DNA of 64,000 nucleotides from Xanthomonas prunicola (GCF_002846205.1 NZ_PHKV01000001.1:620001-684000); one strand, 5' to 3'. Shown: positions 26,400-36,968, counted from the first letter of the stretch. Made by a program: numbers and translations. Notes: generated from the letters alone by a model not told the origin.

Positions 26400-27592
26400 G
26401 TCTACGCATCGACACCGCTGCGGTATTTGCGGCCTTGCCGCAGGTGCGCGAACGCTGCGATGGGCCGATCTGCGCGTACGTCTACGACCTGCCGGCATTG
26501 GATGCACACGCGGCCTGGATGCGTGCGCAGCTGCCCCCGCAGTGTGAGTTGTTCTATGCCGCCAAGGCCAATGCAGAGCCGCCGATCCTGCGCACGCTGG
26601 CAGCGCATGTGGATGGCTTCGAAGCTGCATCCGGCGGCGAACTGGCCTGGCTACACGCACAGCAACCACAGGCACCGTTGTTGTTCGGTGGCCCAGGCAA
26701 ACTTGATACCGAGCTCGCCCAGGCGGTCGACCTGCCCGACTGCACCGTGCATGTGGAAAGCCTGAGAGAACTCGAACGCCTGGCGGCCATCGCAGCGCAG
26801 GCCGGTCGCTGCGTGCCGGTATTTCTGCGCATGAATATTGCCGTTCCCGGTGCGCAGAGCACGCGCTTGATGATGGGCGGGCAACCCTCGCCGTTCGGTC
26901 TGGATCCGTGCGATCTGGATGCAGCAATGCATCGGCTGCGGGCAAGCCCATCGCTACGCCTGGAAGGCTTCCACTTTCATTTGATGTCGCATCAGCGCGA
27001 TGCTGCCGCACAACTGCATCTGGTTGATGCTTACCTGCGCACCGTGCAGCAATGGCGGCACACCTATGCACTGGGCCCACTGCGGGTGAATGCCGGCGGT
27101 GGATTCGGTGTGGACTATCTGGCGCCGGAGTCCTCGTTCGATTGGGCCGGCTTCTGCGCCGGGCTGCCTGCTTTGCTGCGCGAACATGGCACCGACCTGC
27201 GCCTGCGCCTGGAACCGGGCCGCTATGTCAGCGCCAGCTGCGGCTGGTACTTGATGGAAGTGCTGGATATCAAGCGCAGTCACGGCGCCTGGTTTGCGAT
27301 TGCCCGCGGCGGCACCCATCACTTCCGCACCCCGGCCGCACAGGCGCATGATCACCCGATCCGCGTGTTGCGCGGCACCCGCGCTCCGGTGATCAGCGAC
27401 ACGCCGGTCACCCTGGTCGGCCAGCTGTGTACGCCCAAGGACGTGCTGTCACGCCAGCAACCGGTGGCCGCGCTCGCACCCGGCGATTGCCTGGCCTTCC
27501 CCCTGGCCGGCGCCTATGCGTGGAATATTTCGCACCAGCAGTTCCTGATGCACCCGCCGCCGCAGCGGGTGTTTCTAACGGAGGGGCATTGA
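26396..27592 (+). CDS. xssE: PLP-dependent decarboxylase, PvsE-like (fold type III)
   Basis: A 398-residue alanine-racemase-fold decarboxylase. The PLP lysine is Lys57 in LFYAAKANAEPP, the phosphate-binding glycine run is NAGGGFGVDY, and the C-terminal catalytic cysteine lies in QLCTPKDVL. In the vibrioferrin and achromobactin pathways the homologue decarboxylates the seryl moiety to ethanolamine. It overlaps xssD by ATGA and is the last gene of the operon. A GGCCTG/CAGGCC hairpin lies just downstream (27621-27638). Confidence 0.87.
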   Translation: MSLRIDTAAVFAALPQVRERCDGPICAYVYDLPALDAHAAWMRAQLPPQCELFYAAKANAEPPILRTLAAHVDGFEAASGGELAWLHAQQPQAPLLFGGPGKLDTELAQAVDLPDCTVHVESLRELERLAAIAAQAGRCVPVFLRMNIAVPGAQSTRLMMGGQPSPFGLDPCDLDAAMHRLRASPSLRLEGFHFHLMSHQRDAAAQLHLVDAYLRTVQQWRHTYALGPLRVNAGGGFGVDYLAPESSFDWAGFCAGLPALLREHGTDLRLRLEPGRYVSASCGWYLMEVLDIKRSHGAWFAIARGGTHHFRTPAAQAHDHPIRVLRGTRAPVISDTPVTLVGQLCTPKDVLSRQQPVAALAPGDCLAFPLAGAYAWNISHQQFLMHPPPQRVFLTEGH

Positions 27593-27977
27593 CTTACCGA
27601 TTGCGGACGAACAAAGCTTAGGCCTGGGTCAGCAGGCCCACAGGCAGATGTGCTGTTGCCGCAATTTCCTGAGGTGACTCGAAGTAGCTGTGCAGAAATT
27701 TCGTAGAAGTTAGCCAAGCGGATCGTTGCCCAGTGGCAATTCTCTTAGGGAAGGTCTGAACGACCCACCAAACCTCTCAAATTCCAGCTTCTTGCATGTC
27801 AGTGACGAGCAACATGTCGCGTTTGGTGCGATTTCTGCAACTTTCTAGCGGTTTTAGCTGCCGCCAGGCAGCATGACCCCCGGGCCGACAGCAATTGCCG
27901 GCGCACCCTCCATCAGTTGGCCTCTGGCTCGGCTCTTGCCTGTGCCCTCAGACCCCGAAAAAGGATGGGATCGCGGC
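27593..27977. other. AT-richer non-coding stretch after the siderophore operon
   Basis: No convincing gene. A small hairpin (27621-27638) may end the xss transcript. From about 27640 base composition shifts to more A/T and codon-periodic GC is lost, which marks the left edge of the accessory patch. Parts of 27750-27870 look like insertion-sequence end debris, but I cannot match them to a family. Confidence 0.4.
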
Positions 27978-28217
27978 ATGATTGAGTTCGACCCGCACCA
28001 TCGTATAGATCTGACCGGCCCTCGGACCGGTTCTACTTCCTCGGTGATCGCCTGCTCGCTCCCGGAAGGTCGCGAGCTGCTCCCGGAAGATCTGGCCTGG
28101 CTATCGCTCACCGCCTGCCAGGCGCAGAAATGGCGCCGGATGCTGGAAGCTGCACGCTCGGAACCGTTGCTCAACCGCACCGCGCTTGAACTCGGCACTG
28201 AACTTCCTATGCTTTGA
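27978..28217 (+). CDS. Hypothetical small protein
   Basis: A possible 79-residue soluble protein beginning MIEFDPHHRID, with an Arg/Trp-rich helix near QAQKWRRMLEAARSE. Codon GC pattern is fair, but the ribosome site (AAAAGGATGGGAT) is distant and imperfect. The frame is open further upstream to 27873. I do not recognise it. It may be a remnant of a longer gene in this disturbed region. Confidence 0.3.
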   Translation: MIEFDPHHRIDLTGPRTGSTSSVIACSLPEGRELLPEDLAWLSLTACQAQKWRRMLEAARSEPLLNRTALELGTELPML

Positions 28218-28393
28218 CTTGAATACTCATCATGGCCTGAATCGACCTTCTTGTAAGTGTCCGTGAAAACGGGGTAGAACCCCCAATGCGATCCTGGAAG
28301 GCTAAGCTATGGCCCGTAGCCGCTTGCATAGGGTCACGACAAGAATCGCACGAAGCCGTATGTCAAGGACCAACGAATGGAGAACGATCTTAG
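28218..28393. other. Intergenic sequence, nothing identified
   Basis: AT-richer spacer with no clear motif apart from short GTCCGTGAAAACGGGGT-like inverted bases near 28259. It precedes the exported protein gene, and a promoter is presumably here but not recognisable. Confidence 0.3.
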
Positions 28394-28960
28394 ATGAAGA
28401 ATTGGCTGATCGGCTTAGTAGTCACCATGGCATGGACTAACCCCTGCGTTGCTCAAATCGCCCCGGAGTTGCTCGGGGACGCGGATCCGGATAAGCCGAT
28501 GTTCAGCGAATCCTTCTACAAGGGGATTGAGGGCAATTGGGTGCTGGTACGCGAACCCGTCAACACCGGTTACCACTGCTCGGTTAATTTCATCACGCAA
28601 GATTCCACCTTGTCGTTTCGCGGTCCCGCCGACGCTGGGATGGCGAGAAAGGGTCATGGCAGTCTTTGGTTCATCAGCGAGGCAATCCCCCCGGTGACAA
28701 AGCCCGAGATCGCTCCGATCACGTTGTCATCTACCAACCACCCTACGCAGAATGTTCAGGCCGCCCATGTGAGCATGCCTGGCCAGAGCAGTGGGGCGTT
28801 GTTGCTGACCATCGACATGCAGAAATCGGTACAGGAAAAGCCGGACAGTAATGAGCTCGCCATCCAGCTTCAGGGGAAAGAGGTGTTCCGGTCAAAAGTT
28901 GTCAAGTTGCAGCTGGCGTATCGCCAGCTTTCGGCTTGCATGAGCGCGGCTCGAAAATAG
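28394..28960 (+). CDS. Unknown exported protein
   Basis: A 188-residue protein with a typical Sec signal peptide (MKNWLIGLVVTMAWTNPCVA, cleavage near residue 20), so periplasmic or secreted. The mature part has two widely spaced cysteines (CSVNF and near-terminal SACMS) that could form a disulfide. I recognise no domain. Base composition is less GC-biased than flanking operons. It converges on the next gene with only 9 bp between stops, suggesting the two arrived or are kept as a unit. Confidence 0.65.
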   Translation: MKNWLIGLVVTMAWTNPCVAQIAPELLGDADPDKPMFSESFYKGIEGNWVLVREPVNTGYHCSVNFITQDSTLSFRGPADAGMARKGHGSLWFISEAIPPVTKPEIAPITLSSTNHPTQNVQAAHVSMPGQSSGALLLTIDMQKSVQEKPDSNELAIQLQGKEVFRSKVVKLQLAYRQLSACMSAARK

Positions 28961-28969
28961 ACCATGATT

Positions 28970-30145
28970 TCAGCCGTTTGGCACGTTCAAGATGTCGGTG
29001 CAGGCGCGACCCATCCCGCCTGTGTCGCCACTTGTGTCAACGAAGATATTCACATCGGCAACCCTCAGCATCCCGGCGCTGTCCGGGATCAGCACGTAGC
29101 GGACGTTGCAACTTTTATAACCGCCGCCAGTGTAAGTCGCGCCGGTCACAAGATTCTGCCACATGACGCGATTGTCAAAGGCCTGCCCATAAGAGAGCGT
29201 CCGCGCGATCCCGGCCTGACGGACAGCGGGGTTGCCGTTCGCGGCGACGACCTCTTGCTCAGTCTTACCCGCCCACACCTGGATCAGGAGCGATTCACTA
29301 CGCGATAAACGCCTTTTTCCACGGTATTCAGCGGCGGCCCGAATAAAATCCAGATTGGCGTCCATCGTCGCCAGCTTGCCCTGCACCTCCCCCTGCGCTT
29401 CGGTTACTTGTTGCTGCATTTGGGTCAATTTTGCCGTGAGCGCTGCCGATTCTGCTGGCGTCAGCTTGCGGCCGCGATTGATCGCGGGCTTCGGCACGTC
29501 AGACCACAGCGTTTCCCAGGTAAAGTCTGCAAGCGAACTCATCGACAGTCCGGCGGGGACCAGTTCCAGCCCATTCAGGCCAATGGCTGCCAGTTTCGCT
29601 CGCAATGTATCGGACTTAACCACACGATTAACCGCCGCAGCTTGTTTGGCATCGTCAATGCTGGCACTGTTGCAGGCTACATTCCATGCCTGTCGCATCG
29701 TGTAGCTGGTCGTGCTTTGCCAATCGGTGGGCTGGAGATCAATGATCGCCGGATCCTGTTTCATAGTCTTTGCGCCGCTGGCCACCCGGAATTCCACCGA
29801 ATCCGGCGTGTCCAATATGCCGGTTGAATCAGCCTTGTGCTTGGGTGCGCCACGGCCGCGCCGAATCGACTTGGGGCATTTGAACTGAAGTTGATATTCC
29901 AACCATAGGGGTTGGCCGACCGCTTCATAGACCATCGTCAAATCAATCTGAATGACACGGCTTGAGTCAGGATTTGCGAGATCATCATTGATCGGTGTGT
30001 GGTCCATAATTGCGTCACTGGCGTAGACGTTGACACGCTTTCCGGCTGCACCTTGCATATCGATCAGAAACTCGCTGGCCCCTACTTGCGTCGCGATGGC
30101 CATAATGCCCGCGCCGATTACCAGTTTTGTGATTTGTCGTGTCAT
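28970..30145 (-). CDS. Unknown exported protein with C-terminal WG-type (SmpA/OmlA-like) module
   Basis: A 391-residue protein starting at 30145 (MTRQITKLVIGAGIMAIATQ), after AAGGAAG 7-8 nt upstream; signal peptide to about GAS (residue 23). The N-terminal 180 residues are beta-rich and unrecognised. Residues about 245-290 form a Gln/Glu/Ala-rich coiled-coil-like segment (LTAKLTQMQQQVTEAQGEVQ). The end, with VWAGKTEQEVVAANGNPAV, ARTLSYGQ and a final GRACTDIL, follows the W-G-x-P...Y...C pattern of small envelope lipoprotein modules. It has AT-richer codon usage than neighbours. Function unknown. Confidence 0.65.
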   Translation of the reverse strand: MTRQITKLVIGAGIMAIATQVGASEFLIDMQGAAGKRVNVYASDAIMDHTPINDDLANPDSSRVIQIDLTMVYEAVGQPLWLEYQLQFKCPKSIRRGRGAPKHKADSTGILDTPDSVEFRVASGAKTMKQDPAIIDLQPTDWQSTTSYTMRQAWNVACNSASIDDAKQAAAVNRVVKSDTLRAKLAAIGLNGLELVPAGLSMSSLADFTWETLWSDVPKPAINRGRKLTPAESAALTAKLTQMQQQVTEAQGEVQGKLATMDANLDFIRAAAEYRGKRRLSRSESLLIQVWAGKTEQEVVAANGNPAVRQAGIARTLSYGQAFDNRVMWQNLVTGATYTGGGYKSCNVRYVLIPDSAGMLRVADVNIFVDTSGDTGGMGRACTDILNVPNG

Positions 30146-30538
30146 GAGCGCTTCCTTACCCGTTATGTCAACTCGCGCTCTACCGCGCACGTATGTTGCT
30201 GATATCAAGACGTTCTCAAAATTTGAGTACGCAATTTTTGAAGCTTCTGCCGGAACCTGGCGCTTCCAGGTCGATTGTGCTGCAGCGACGTCGGAAATGC
30301 TAAGCCTTGTGGCGGAACGCCCTCGTTAGGCTTGTAGACCAAGCGCGGAACTTCTCTAAGTGCCGGGAAGCCACGAGCGACGCTGGCGTTGCACCTGCGC
30401 CGGAGAACTCAGCAGATGACGCACGCTGACGGATGCCGTTGGTCGCAGCGCCCACGGCCGCTGCGCAGACGCAGACGATGCGTGGGCCGGGGTCCATCCG
30501 TCGGGAGGACGATTGCGTCAGTTGCAGCGCCTGCCTGG
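30146..30538. other. Spacer between the unknown gene and cobS
   Basis: The first 150 bases (30146-30300) are AT-rich and probably hold the promoter of the minus-strand unknown gene. The rest returns to high GC and contains a GCAGCG/CGCTGC hairpin near 30448-30468 that could end the cob transcript. No gene is visible. Confidence 0.4.
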
Positions 30539-31273
30539 TCAACTCAACCACAGTGCCAGCGTCACCAGCACGGCCGTTTCGGTCAGTTCCACCAACGCGC
30601 CGCAGGTATCGCCGGTCATGCCGCCAAGGCGCTGCAGGCAGGCGCGGCGCCAGAGTGCGAACACCAGTGCGGCGATACCGACGCACAATACCGCGGTGGC
30701 CAGCCCAGCAACGATGCACACTGCGGTACCGGCGATCAGCGCCAGCCACAGACCCGCACGTGGCGCGCCCGACAGCGCGCTGCCCAGCCCGCCGGCGCGT
30801 ACATACGGCATACTCAGAAACGCGGCAACCAGCGCGGTGCGCGCCAGTAGCGGCGCCAGCCATAGCGTGGCCGGCGCCTGCGTCAGCAGGCTGGCCAATG
30901 CGGCGCATTTGAGCAGCAACACCAGCACCACTGCGGTGACTGCCATCGGGCCGCTGGCGGGGTCCTTCATGATCGCCAGTGTGCGTGTGCGATCGCCCAT
31001 GCCGCCGACCCAGGCGTCGGTCGTGTCGGCCAGGCCATCCAGATGCAACGCGCCGGTCAGCCACACCCAGGTGCTCAACAGCAGCGCTGCGCCCAGCAAC
31101 GGCGCAACCTCGCGCAGGCACCAAGCCAACCCGCACACCACCCCACCGAGCAAGACGCCCACCAGCGGGTACCAGCACAGCGAGCGCGCCTGCGCGCCTG
31201 CGCGCGTGAACACCCGGGCGGGCACCGGGATACGGGTGAGGAACCCGATCGCCGCCAGCAACCCATCGATCAT
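30539..31273 (-). CDS. cobS: Adenosylcobinamide-GDP ribazoletransferase (cobalamin synthase)
   Basis: A 244-residue integral membrane enzyme that joins alpha-ribazole to adenosylcobinamide-GDP, the last assembly step of the nucleotide loop. Visible: the N-terminal LAAIGFLTRIPVP motif, the acidic LDGLADTTDAWVGG motif typical of CobS, and several hydrophobic helices. It is the last gene of the minus-strand corrinoid operon, overlapping the preceding gene by ATGA. Confidence 0.93.
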   Translation of the reverse strand: MIDGLLAAIGFLTRIPVPARVFTRAGAQARSLCWYPLVGVLLGGVVCGLAWCLREVAPLLGAALLLSTWVWLTGALHLDGLADTTDAWVGGMGDRTRTLAIMKDPASGPMAVTAVVLVLLLKCAALASLLTQAPATLWLAPLLARTALVAAFLSMPYVRAGGLGSALSGAPRAGLWLALIAGTAVCIVAGLATAVLCVGIAALVFALWRRACLQRLGGMTGDTCGALVELTETAVLVTLALWLS

Positions 31274-31884
31274 TCGGCGTCGTGCGCCGGGGGCAATGCC
31301 GTGGATGAAACCGGCGACCTAAAGGCGCCAGTCGCGTCGCTCGGCGGCCAGGCCAGCGGATGCAGCGACGCATGCGGCACTGCCAGTTCGGTCATCCGGC
31401 CGAAACCACTACCGGCGACCAGGCACTGCAAGGCGCGGATGGCACCGCCGTGGGTGACCACCAGCACGCGCTGTGCAGGGTAGCGGGCGACGATGGCATC
31501 GAGCGCGGCCGACAGGCGCGCGCAGAAATCGGCAAACGGCTCGGCCTGCGGCGGCGGATGGCGCACCGGGTCGGCCCAGAAGCGGCCAAGCGCTGCGCCT
31601 TCGTCGCGGTCGATGTCGGCGACCGGCACGCCCTGCCAGCGGCCAAAGTGGTATTCGCGCAGGCGTGGGTCCAGCTGCAGCGAGAGGGCACGCGCCTGGG
31701 CCAGTTCGGTTGCGAATAACGCGCAGCGTTGCAGTGTGGACGCCACGACTGCGTCCCACACGCCATCGGCAGTGGCCGTACGTAATTGCTGCCAGCCCAG
31801 CTCGGTGAGTGGGTCGTCGAGCTGACCGCGATAGCTGCGTTGTCCGGTATCGCCATGCCGCATCAAGGTGATCTGTGCACTCAT
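31270..31884 (-). CDS. cobC: Alpha-ribazole-5'-phosphate phosphatase (histidine phosphatase family)
   Basis: A 204-residue histidine phosphatase. The phosphohistidine motif LMRHGDTG is near the N-terminus, [13 protein letters not shown] follows, and the second catalytic His lies in [10 protein letters not shown]. Within a cob operon this family removes the 5'-phosphate of alpha-ribazole phosphate or of the finished cobalamin phosphate. It overlaps both neighbours by four bases. Named as in Salmonella; it is not the Pseudomonas denitrificans cobC. Confidence 0.88.
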   Translation of the reverse strand: MSAQITLMRHGDTGQRSYRGQLDDPLTELGWQQLRTATADGVWDAVVASTLQRCALFATELAQARALSLQLDPRLREYHFGRWQGVPVADIDRDEGAALGRFWADPVRHPPPQAEPFADFCARLSAALDAIVARYPAQRVLVVTHGGAIRALQCLVAGSGFGRMTELAVPHASLHPLAWPPSDATGAFRSPVSSTALPPAHDAE

Positions 31885-32927
31885 GCGTCCGACACTCCGG
31901 CTTCGGCGAAGGTGGCCATGCCGTTATGCAACGCGCAGGCGCTGCGCAGCAACGGAATCGCCACCGCGGCTCCGCTGGCCTCGCCCAGCCGCAGGTCCAG
32001 TTGCAGCAGGGGCTCTGCATCCAGTGCGCGAAGCAGTGCCGCATGCCCGCGTTCCTGCGAGCGATGCCCGAACAACAACCACTCGCGCACACCGGGATTC
32101 AGGCGGGTGGCCACCAGCGCAGCGGCAGTGGTGATGAAGCCATCCACCAACACCGGAATACCCGCCTGCGCGGCGGCGATATACGCGCCGACCAATGCAG
32201 CGATTTCGAAGCCGCCGAGCCGGCGTAGTCGCTCCAGCGGGGTGGACGCATCGGCATGCAAGGCCAGCGAACGCGTGATCACGGTGGTCTTGTGCGCGAT
32301 GCCTTCGGCATCCAGGCCAGTGCCCGCGCCAGCCAGCGCCTGCGGAAGCTGCGAGAGCAATGCGCACCCCAGTGTTGCGGCGGAGGTGGTGTTGCCAATG
32401 CCCATTTCGCCACCGACAAACAGCTGCGTGTCGCAACTCTTGGCCTGCGCGATGCTGTCGGCACCGGCGGCGAGCGCATCGCGCAGTTGCGTTGCCGTCA
32501 TCGCGGGCTGCTCGCAGATATTGGCGGTGGACGGCGCAATCCAGGCACGCCGCACCCGCGGCAACTCGCCAGGATCGTTGACCACGCCCAGATTCACCAC
32601 TTCCAGCCGCGCACCCAGCTCGCGCGCCAGCACCGCAATGGCTGCGCCGCCGCGCGCGAAATTGCGCACCATCTCGCCAGTCACCGCCTGCGGAAATGCC
32701 GACACGCCTTCGGCAGCGACACCGTGGTCGGCGGCATATACCGCAATCCAGACCCGCTGCATGCCAGGGTGTTCGGTGCGTTGCCAGGCTGCCAGTTGCA
32801 CCGCCAGGTGTTCCAACCGGCCCAATGCACCTGGCGGTTTGGTCAGTTGTTCCTGCCGCGCCAACGCAGCAGAACGCATGCGCGCGTCCGGCACGGCGCA
32901 GGCACCAAAGATCCAGTCGCTACTCAT
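31881..32927 (-). CDS. cobT: Nicotinate-nucleotide:dimethylbenzimidazole phosphoribosyltransferase
   Basis: A 348-residue enzyme that activates the lower-ligand base to alpha-ribazole phosphate. Start at 32927 ([17 protein letters not shown]); a longer in-frame version from 32987 overlaps the upstream gene excessively. The CobT signatures are clear: [13 protein letters not shown] near the start, [35 protein letters not shown] and [11 protein letters not shown]. It overlaps cobU and cobC by four bases each. Confidence 0.94.
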   Translation of the reverse strand: MSSDWIFGACAVPDARMRSAALARQEQLTKPPGALGRLEHLAVQLAAWQRTEHPGMQRVWIAVYAADHGVAAEGVSAFPQAVTGEMVRNFARGGAAIAVLARELGARLEVVNLGVVNDPGELPRVRRAWIAPSTANICEQPAMTATQLRDALAAGADSIAQAKSCDTQLFVGGEMGIGNTTSAATLGCALLSQLPQALAGAGTGLDAEGIAHKTTVITRSLALHADASTPLERLRRLGGFEIAALVGAYIAAAQAGIPVLVDGFITTAAALVATRLNPGVREWLLFGHRSQERGHAALLRALDAEPLLQLDLRLGEASGAAVAIPLLRSACALHNGMATFAEAGVSDA

Positions 32928-33445
32928 CTGTGCTCTCCCTTCAACACCATCGGTAATCCTGCCACCACAAACACCACGCGATCGCACTGTAGCGCCAATG
33001 CCTGGTGCAGCCAGCCGGCTTCATCGACAAAACGCCGCGTGAGTTCGCCCAATGGGACAACGCCCTGCCCGACTTCGTTGCTGACCAGCACAATCTGCCC
33101 CGGCAACCGCGGCAGCGTTGCCAGCAGCGCATCGCGCTCGCGCGCGAACACGTCCGCATCCGGGTGGCCGAGCAGATTGCTCACCCACAAGGTCAGGCAA
33201 TCCACCAGCACGCAGCGATCCGGCGCGGCGTGTGCCCGCAAGCTCGCCGCCAGCGCGATGGGCTCTTCCACGCATTGCCACTGCGGCGGGCGTTGGTTGC
33301 GGTGATGGGCAATGCGCCGATGCATTTCATCGTCGAAGGCTTGCGCGGTGGCCAGATACGTCACTGCAAGCCCGCAGGTTCGAGCGATGCGCTCGGCAAG
33401 TGCGCTCTTTCCCGAACGAGCGCCGCCCAGAATCAGCTGCTGCAT
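32924..33445 (-). CDS. cobU: Adenosylcobinamide kinase / cobinamide-phosphate guanylyltransferase
   Basis: A 173-residue bifunctional enzyme that phosphorylates adenosylcobinamide and attaches GMP. The P-loop [12 protein letters not shown] is at residues 7-18, with CobU blocks [13 protein letters not shown] and [13 protein letters not shown]. It overlaps cobQ by 13 bp and cobT by 4 bp. The kinase activity is what allows salvage of imported cobinamide. Confidence 0.94.
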   Translation of the reverse strand: MQQLILGGARSGKSALAERIARTCGLAVTYLATAQAFDDEMHRRIAHHRNQRPPQWQCVEEPIALAASLRAHAAPDRCVLVDCLTLWVSNLLGHPDADVFARERDALLATLPRLPGQIVLVSNEVGQGVVPLGELTRRFVDEAGWLHQALALQCDRVVFVVAGLPMVLKGEHR

Positions 33446-34908
33446 GTCGGTTCCTTGCTGACGAGTCGTGTCAGTGCAACGGTATCCAGATGCGCATGCA
33501 CGGCATCGGCCAGACGATCGAGGCTGGCTTCACGCAGCGCACCAAGATCCAGTGGCGCGGCCTGCGCCAGACCGGCCCACGCCAGCAATGCGGCCAATGC
33601 CTGCGGGTGGTCGAACACACCGTGCAGATAGGTGCCGAGCACCTGACCATCGTCGGAGATGGCGCCATCGGTACGCCCATCGTCCAGCTGCAGCAACGGT
33701 CGTGCCAGCGCGGTACCGCTGCTGATGCCGCAATGAATTTCATAGCCGCTGACGCTTGCATCGCCCAACAGCAATTGGCCGTGCACGCGATGCAATTGCT
33801 TGTGCGGGTGCAGCGTGGTTTGCAGCGTCAGCCAGCCAAGACCGGCGCTGCTGCCAGCGAAGCCCTCGATGCCATCCGGGTCGTGGATGTGGGTACCCAG
33901 CATCTGCAGACCGCCGCAGATGCCAAGCAGTTTTCCTCCATAGCGCAGGTGACGGGCGATGGCGGTATCCCACCCGTGCGTACGCAGCCACTGCAGATCG
34001 TGCCGGGTGGATTTACTGCCCGGCAGCACGATCAAATCGCAGGGCGGTGGTGTCTGCCCAGGACCGATCCATTGCACGTCCACCTGCGGGTGCGCCAGCA
34101 ACGCATCGAGGTCGGTGTGGTTGCTGATGCGCGGCAACACCGGCACCACCACGCGCAACTGCGACTGCGGTTTCGGCGGCGCGTTGCGCGGCAGTGCATC
34201 TTCGGCATCCAGTTGCAAGCCATGCAGATACGGCAACACGCCGAGCACCGGCTTTCCCGTTTCGCGCTCCAGCCACTCCAGCCCAGGCTGCAGCAGCGCC
34301 AGATCGCCGCGAAACCGATTGATCACAACACCGGCAACGCGTGCGCGTTCGCTGGCCGAGAGCAACGCCAGCGTGCCGACCAGATGGGCGAACACACCGC
34401 CGCGGTCGATGTCGGCGACCAGAATGACGGCGCAATCCACCGCTTCGGCATAGCCCATATTGGCAATGTCGTTGGCGCGCAGATTGATCTCGGCCGGGCT
34501 GCCGGCACCTTCCACCAGCACGACATCGAAGCGATTGACCAAGCGTGCGTGCGAGGCCAATACGGCCTTGAACGCAATCGTCTTGTAGGCGTGATAGCCC
34601 ACCGCATCCAGTGTAGCGACCGGATGCCCGTGCACGATGACCTGTGCGCCGGTGTCGCTATTGGGCTTGAGCAACACCGGGTTGAAATCGGTCTGCGGCT
34701 CCAGCCCGCACGCCTGTGCCTGTAATGCCTGCGCACGGCCAATCTCGCCGCCGTCTACCGTCACTGCCGAATTCAACGCCATGTTCTGCGGCTTGAATGG
34801 CGCTACCGCAATGCCCTGGCGATGTAGCCAACGGCACAGCGCGGCCACCAGCGTGCTCTTGCCCGCATCGGAGGTGCAGCCCTGTACCATCAGCACGCGC
34901 GCACTCAT
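33433..34908 (-). CDS. cobQ: Cobyric acid synthase (glutamine-hydrolysing)
   Basis: A 491-residue amidotransferase converting adenosylcobyrinic acid a,c-diamide to adenosylcobyric acid. Start at 34908 ([19 protein letters not shown]). The N-terminal dethiobiotin-synthase-like ATPase has the P-loop [10 protein letters not shown] followed by [11 protein letters not shown]. The C-terminal triad glutaminase domain has its nucleophile in [12 protein letters not shown] and a His in GYEIHCG. Its presence without the earlier corrin-ring genes is unusual for pure cobinamide salvage and suggests use of imported precursors with unamidated side chains, or ring genes elsewhere. Confidence 0.93.
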   Translation of the reverse strand: MSARVLMVQGCTSDAGKSTLVAALCRWLHRQGIAVAPFKPQNMALNSAVTVDGGEIGRAQALQAQACGLEPQTDFNPVLLKPNSDTGAQVIVHGHPVATLDAVGYHAYKTIAFKAVLASHARLVNRFDVVLVEGAGSPAEINLRANDIANMGYAEAVDCAVILVADIDRGGVFAHLVGTLALLSASERARVAGVVINRFRGDLALLQPGLEWLERETGKPVLGVLPYLHGLQLDAEDALPRNAPPKPQSQLRVVVPVLPRISNHTDLDALLAHPQVDVQWIGPGQTPPPCDLIVLPGSKSTRHDLQWLRTHGWDTAIARHLRYGGKLLGICGGLQMLGTHIHDPDGIEGFAGSSAGLGWLTLQTTLHPHKQLHRVHGQLLLGDASVSGYEIHCGISSGTALARPLLQLDDGRTDGAISDDGQVLGTYLHGVFDHPQALAALLAWAGLAQAAPLDLGALREASLDRLADAVHAHLDTVALTRLVSKEPTCSS

Positions 34909-35888
34909 GTCAGCACCTCGCGCAGTGCCGCATCCAGACGCGACTCGTCTGCGGCATCCCGCGGAAGACCGAAGCGCACACTGGAAGGTGTGTCGAACAG
35001 CCTGGTCAAAATGCCGCGCTGCGCCAGCGCTGTGTGCACAGCAGCGGCATCGTCGCGTTGGCACCACTGAAAGAACGCGGTACCTGCGGTGGGTAGGATC
35101 GAATGCGCATGCAATACCTGTCCAAGTCGCTGCGATGCCGCATGCAAGCGCGCACGTGCCCGCAACTGCCACGGCGTATCGGCCAACGCCTGTTGCACGA
35201 CCCATCGTGCGGGGCCGCTCAGCGTCCATGGCCCCAACCGTTCGCGCAGTGCATCCAGCAAGGTGTGGTGTGCGCAGACAAAGCCCGCACGTGCGCCGGC
35301 CAGACCGAAGAATTTGCCCACCGAGCGCAGCACCACCAGACCAGGCCGCTGTGTGTCCGCACACACGCTGTGTTGTGGCGTCGCATCCATGAAGGCTTCG
35401 TCGATCACCAGCCACCCGCCACGTGATGCAAGACGTGCATGCAGCTGCAGCAGCGTCTCGGGATCAAAGCTGTCGGCGCAGGGATTATTCGGATGGATCA
35501 GCACGATCACATCCAACGTCTCACCGGCTTGCAACAGCTGTGTCGCACACATCGGTACTACCTGATGCCCGGCACGTTGCCACGCCTGCGCGTGCTCGGC
35601 ATAGCCGGGCGTGAGCACACCGACGCGGCCGGGTGCGCGCAGCAGCGGCAAGGTCTGAATCGCCGCCTGCGAACCGGCCACCGGCAATACCTGCGGCGCA
35701 CCGTAATACGCGGCCGCGCACTCGGCCAGGCCATCGTCGTCTTCCGGCAAGCGCTGCCACACGTGCTCCGGGATGGCAGGCACCGGCCACGCGAACGGGC
35801 TTACGCCAGTAGAAAGGTCCAGCCATTGCGCGAGCGGAATCTTGTAGGTCCGCGCAGCGCGGCGCAGACGTCCGCCGTGTTCAAGCAT
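34905..35888 (-). CDS. cobD: L-threonine-O-3-phosphate decarboxylase
   Basis: A 327-residue fold-type I PLP enzyme of the histidinol-phosphate-aminotransferase clan that makes (R)-1-amino-2-propanol phosphate, the linker between corrin ring and nucleotide. HPNNPCADS binds the cofactor ring, and the Schiff-base lysine lies in [17 protein letters not shown]. The N-terminus [21 protein letters not shown] is typical of the family. It overlaps cobQ by ATGA. Salmonella name used; the same protein is CobC in P. denitrificans. Confidence 0.9.
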   Translation of the reverse strand: MLEHGGRLRRAARTYKIPLAQWLDLSTGVSPFAWPVPAIPEHVWQRLPEDDDGLAECAAAYYGAPQVLPVAGSQAAIQTLPLLRAPGRVGVLTPGYAEHAQAWQRAGHQVVPMCATQLLQAGETLDVIVLIHPNNPCADSFDPETLLQLHARLASRGGWLVIDEAFMDATPQHSVCADTQRPGLVVLRSVGKFFGLAGARAGFVCAHHTLLDALRERLGPWTLSGPARWVVQQALADTPWQLRARARLHAASQRLGQVLHAHSILPTAGTAFFQWCQRDDAAAVHTALAQRGILTRLFDTPSSVRFGLPRDAADESRLDAALREVLT

Positions 35889-35981
35889 CGCGTGCTCCAG
35901 GGAGTAACGCCGCGTTACCTGCGCAATCGTGAAAAGCGATCGGCTGCATCCTGGTCAGCGGCCAGACCATTGGTGCGCGGA

Positions 35982-36896
35982 TCATCGCATCGCCAGCGCG
36001 GTTGCCAGCGTGCCCAGCAGCAGCCATAACGCGACACCGGCCCGCACAAGTCGCAAAGCGCGTTGCACGCTGTTGGCGGTTGCTGCGGCACCCTCGCCCA
36101 GCGGCGGACGTGCCTGCCAATGTCCGTGATACGGCGCCGGTCCACCCAACTGCACGTGCAGTGCACCCGCACCCGCCGCCATCACCGGACCGGCGTTCGG
36201 GCTCTTCCAGCCGCGCCCTTGGCGCCTGGCGCAGCGTATGGCCGCGCGCGTGCGGCCGAGCGCTGCATAGGTCACCGCCGTCAGCCGTGCCGGCAGCCAG
36301 TTCAATGCGTCATCGATGCGCGCCGCAGCCCAGCCGAAGTTGGCGTAGCGTGGCGTGCGATAGCCCCACATCGCATCCAGCGTATTGGACAGCCGGTATA
36401 ACACCGCTCCCGGTGCGCCAAGCAATACGCCCCAGAACAGCGCGGCGAACACCGCATCGCTGCCGTTTTCCAACACCGACTCGGTCGCTGCGGCGGCCAC
36501 TTGGGTTGCGTCCAATACAGCCGTATCGCGGCTGACGATGCGGCCAACCGCAGCGCGTGCCGCAGGCAGATCAGCGACCTGCAGGGCAGCGATCACGGGG
36601 TGCGCGTGTTCGCCCAGGCTGCGCAACCCCAGCGCCAGATACAGCGTGATTGCAGCAAACCCAGCCGCCGTCCAAGGCGAGAAGCGCCACAGTCCCCATT
36701 GCAGCCCTGCGGCCACAACGGTCAACGGCAACACGCTCACGCACCACGCCAGAATGCCGGCGCTGCGACGGTCGCGGTACAGGCGCGCTTCGATGCGCTG
36801 CACCCAGTTGCCGAACAACACCAGCGGATGTGCGTGCCGCGGCTCGCCAAGCAACAGGTCCAGCAGCACGGCAACGGTGGCAATCACCAGCAACAT
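35982..36896 (-). CDS. cbiB: Adenosylcobinamide-phosphate synthase
   Basis: A 304-residue integral membrane enzyme that attaches aminopropanol (phosphate) to adenosylcobyric acid. Start at 36896 ([19 protein letters not shown]). CbiB landmarks include [42 protein letters not shown] sequence and [14 protein letters not shown] 93-bp gap separates it from cobD, the largest within the cob part of the operon. Confidence 0.92.
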   Translation of the reverse strand: MLLVIATVAVLLDLLLGEPRHAHPLVLFGNWVQRIEARLYRDRRSAGILAWCVSVLPLTVVAAGLQWGLWRFSPWTAAGFAAITLYLALGLRSLGEHAHPVIAALQVADLPAARAAVGRIVSRDTAVLDATQVAAAATESVLENGSDAVFAALFWGVLLGAPGAVLYRLSNTLDAMWGYRTPRYANFGWAAARIDDALNWLPARLTAVTYAALGRTRAAIRCARRQGRGWKSPNAGPVMAAGAGALHVQLGGPAPYHGHWQARPPLGEGAAATANSVQRALRLVRAGVALWLLLGTLATALAMR

Positions 36897-36968
36897 GGCG
36901 TGCAGTCCTGCTTCATGCCGGCAGACATGCCGGTGACGCTGCAATGCGTTGCACGCGCCTGACCACGG

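Noticed and set aside
27740-27880. Possible insertion-sequence end or phage att remnant in the AT-richer patch
   Set aside because: No matching terminal inverted repeat, target duplication or transposase fragment could be found by eye; naming an IS family would be guesswork.
27873-27977. Extending the small protein at 27978 upstream to 27873
   Set aside because: The extra residues are Pro/Ala-rich filler with no ribosome site. The whole gene is doubtful already.
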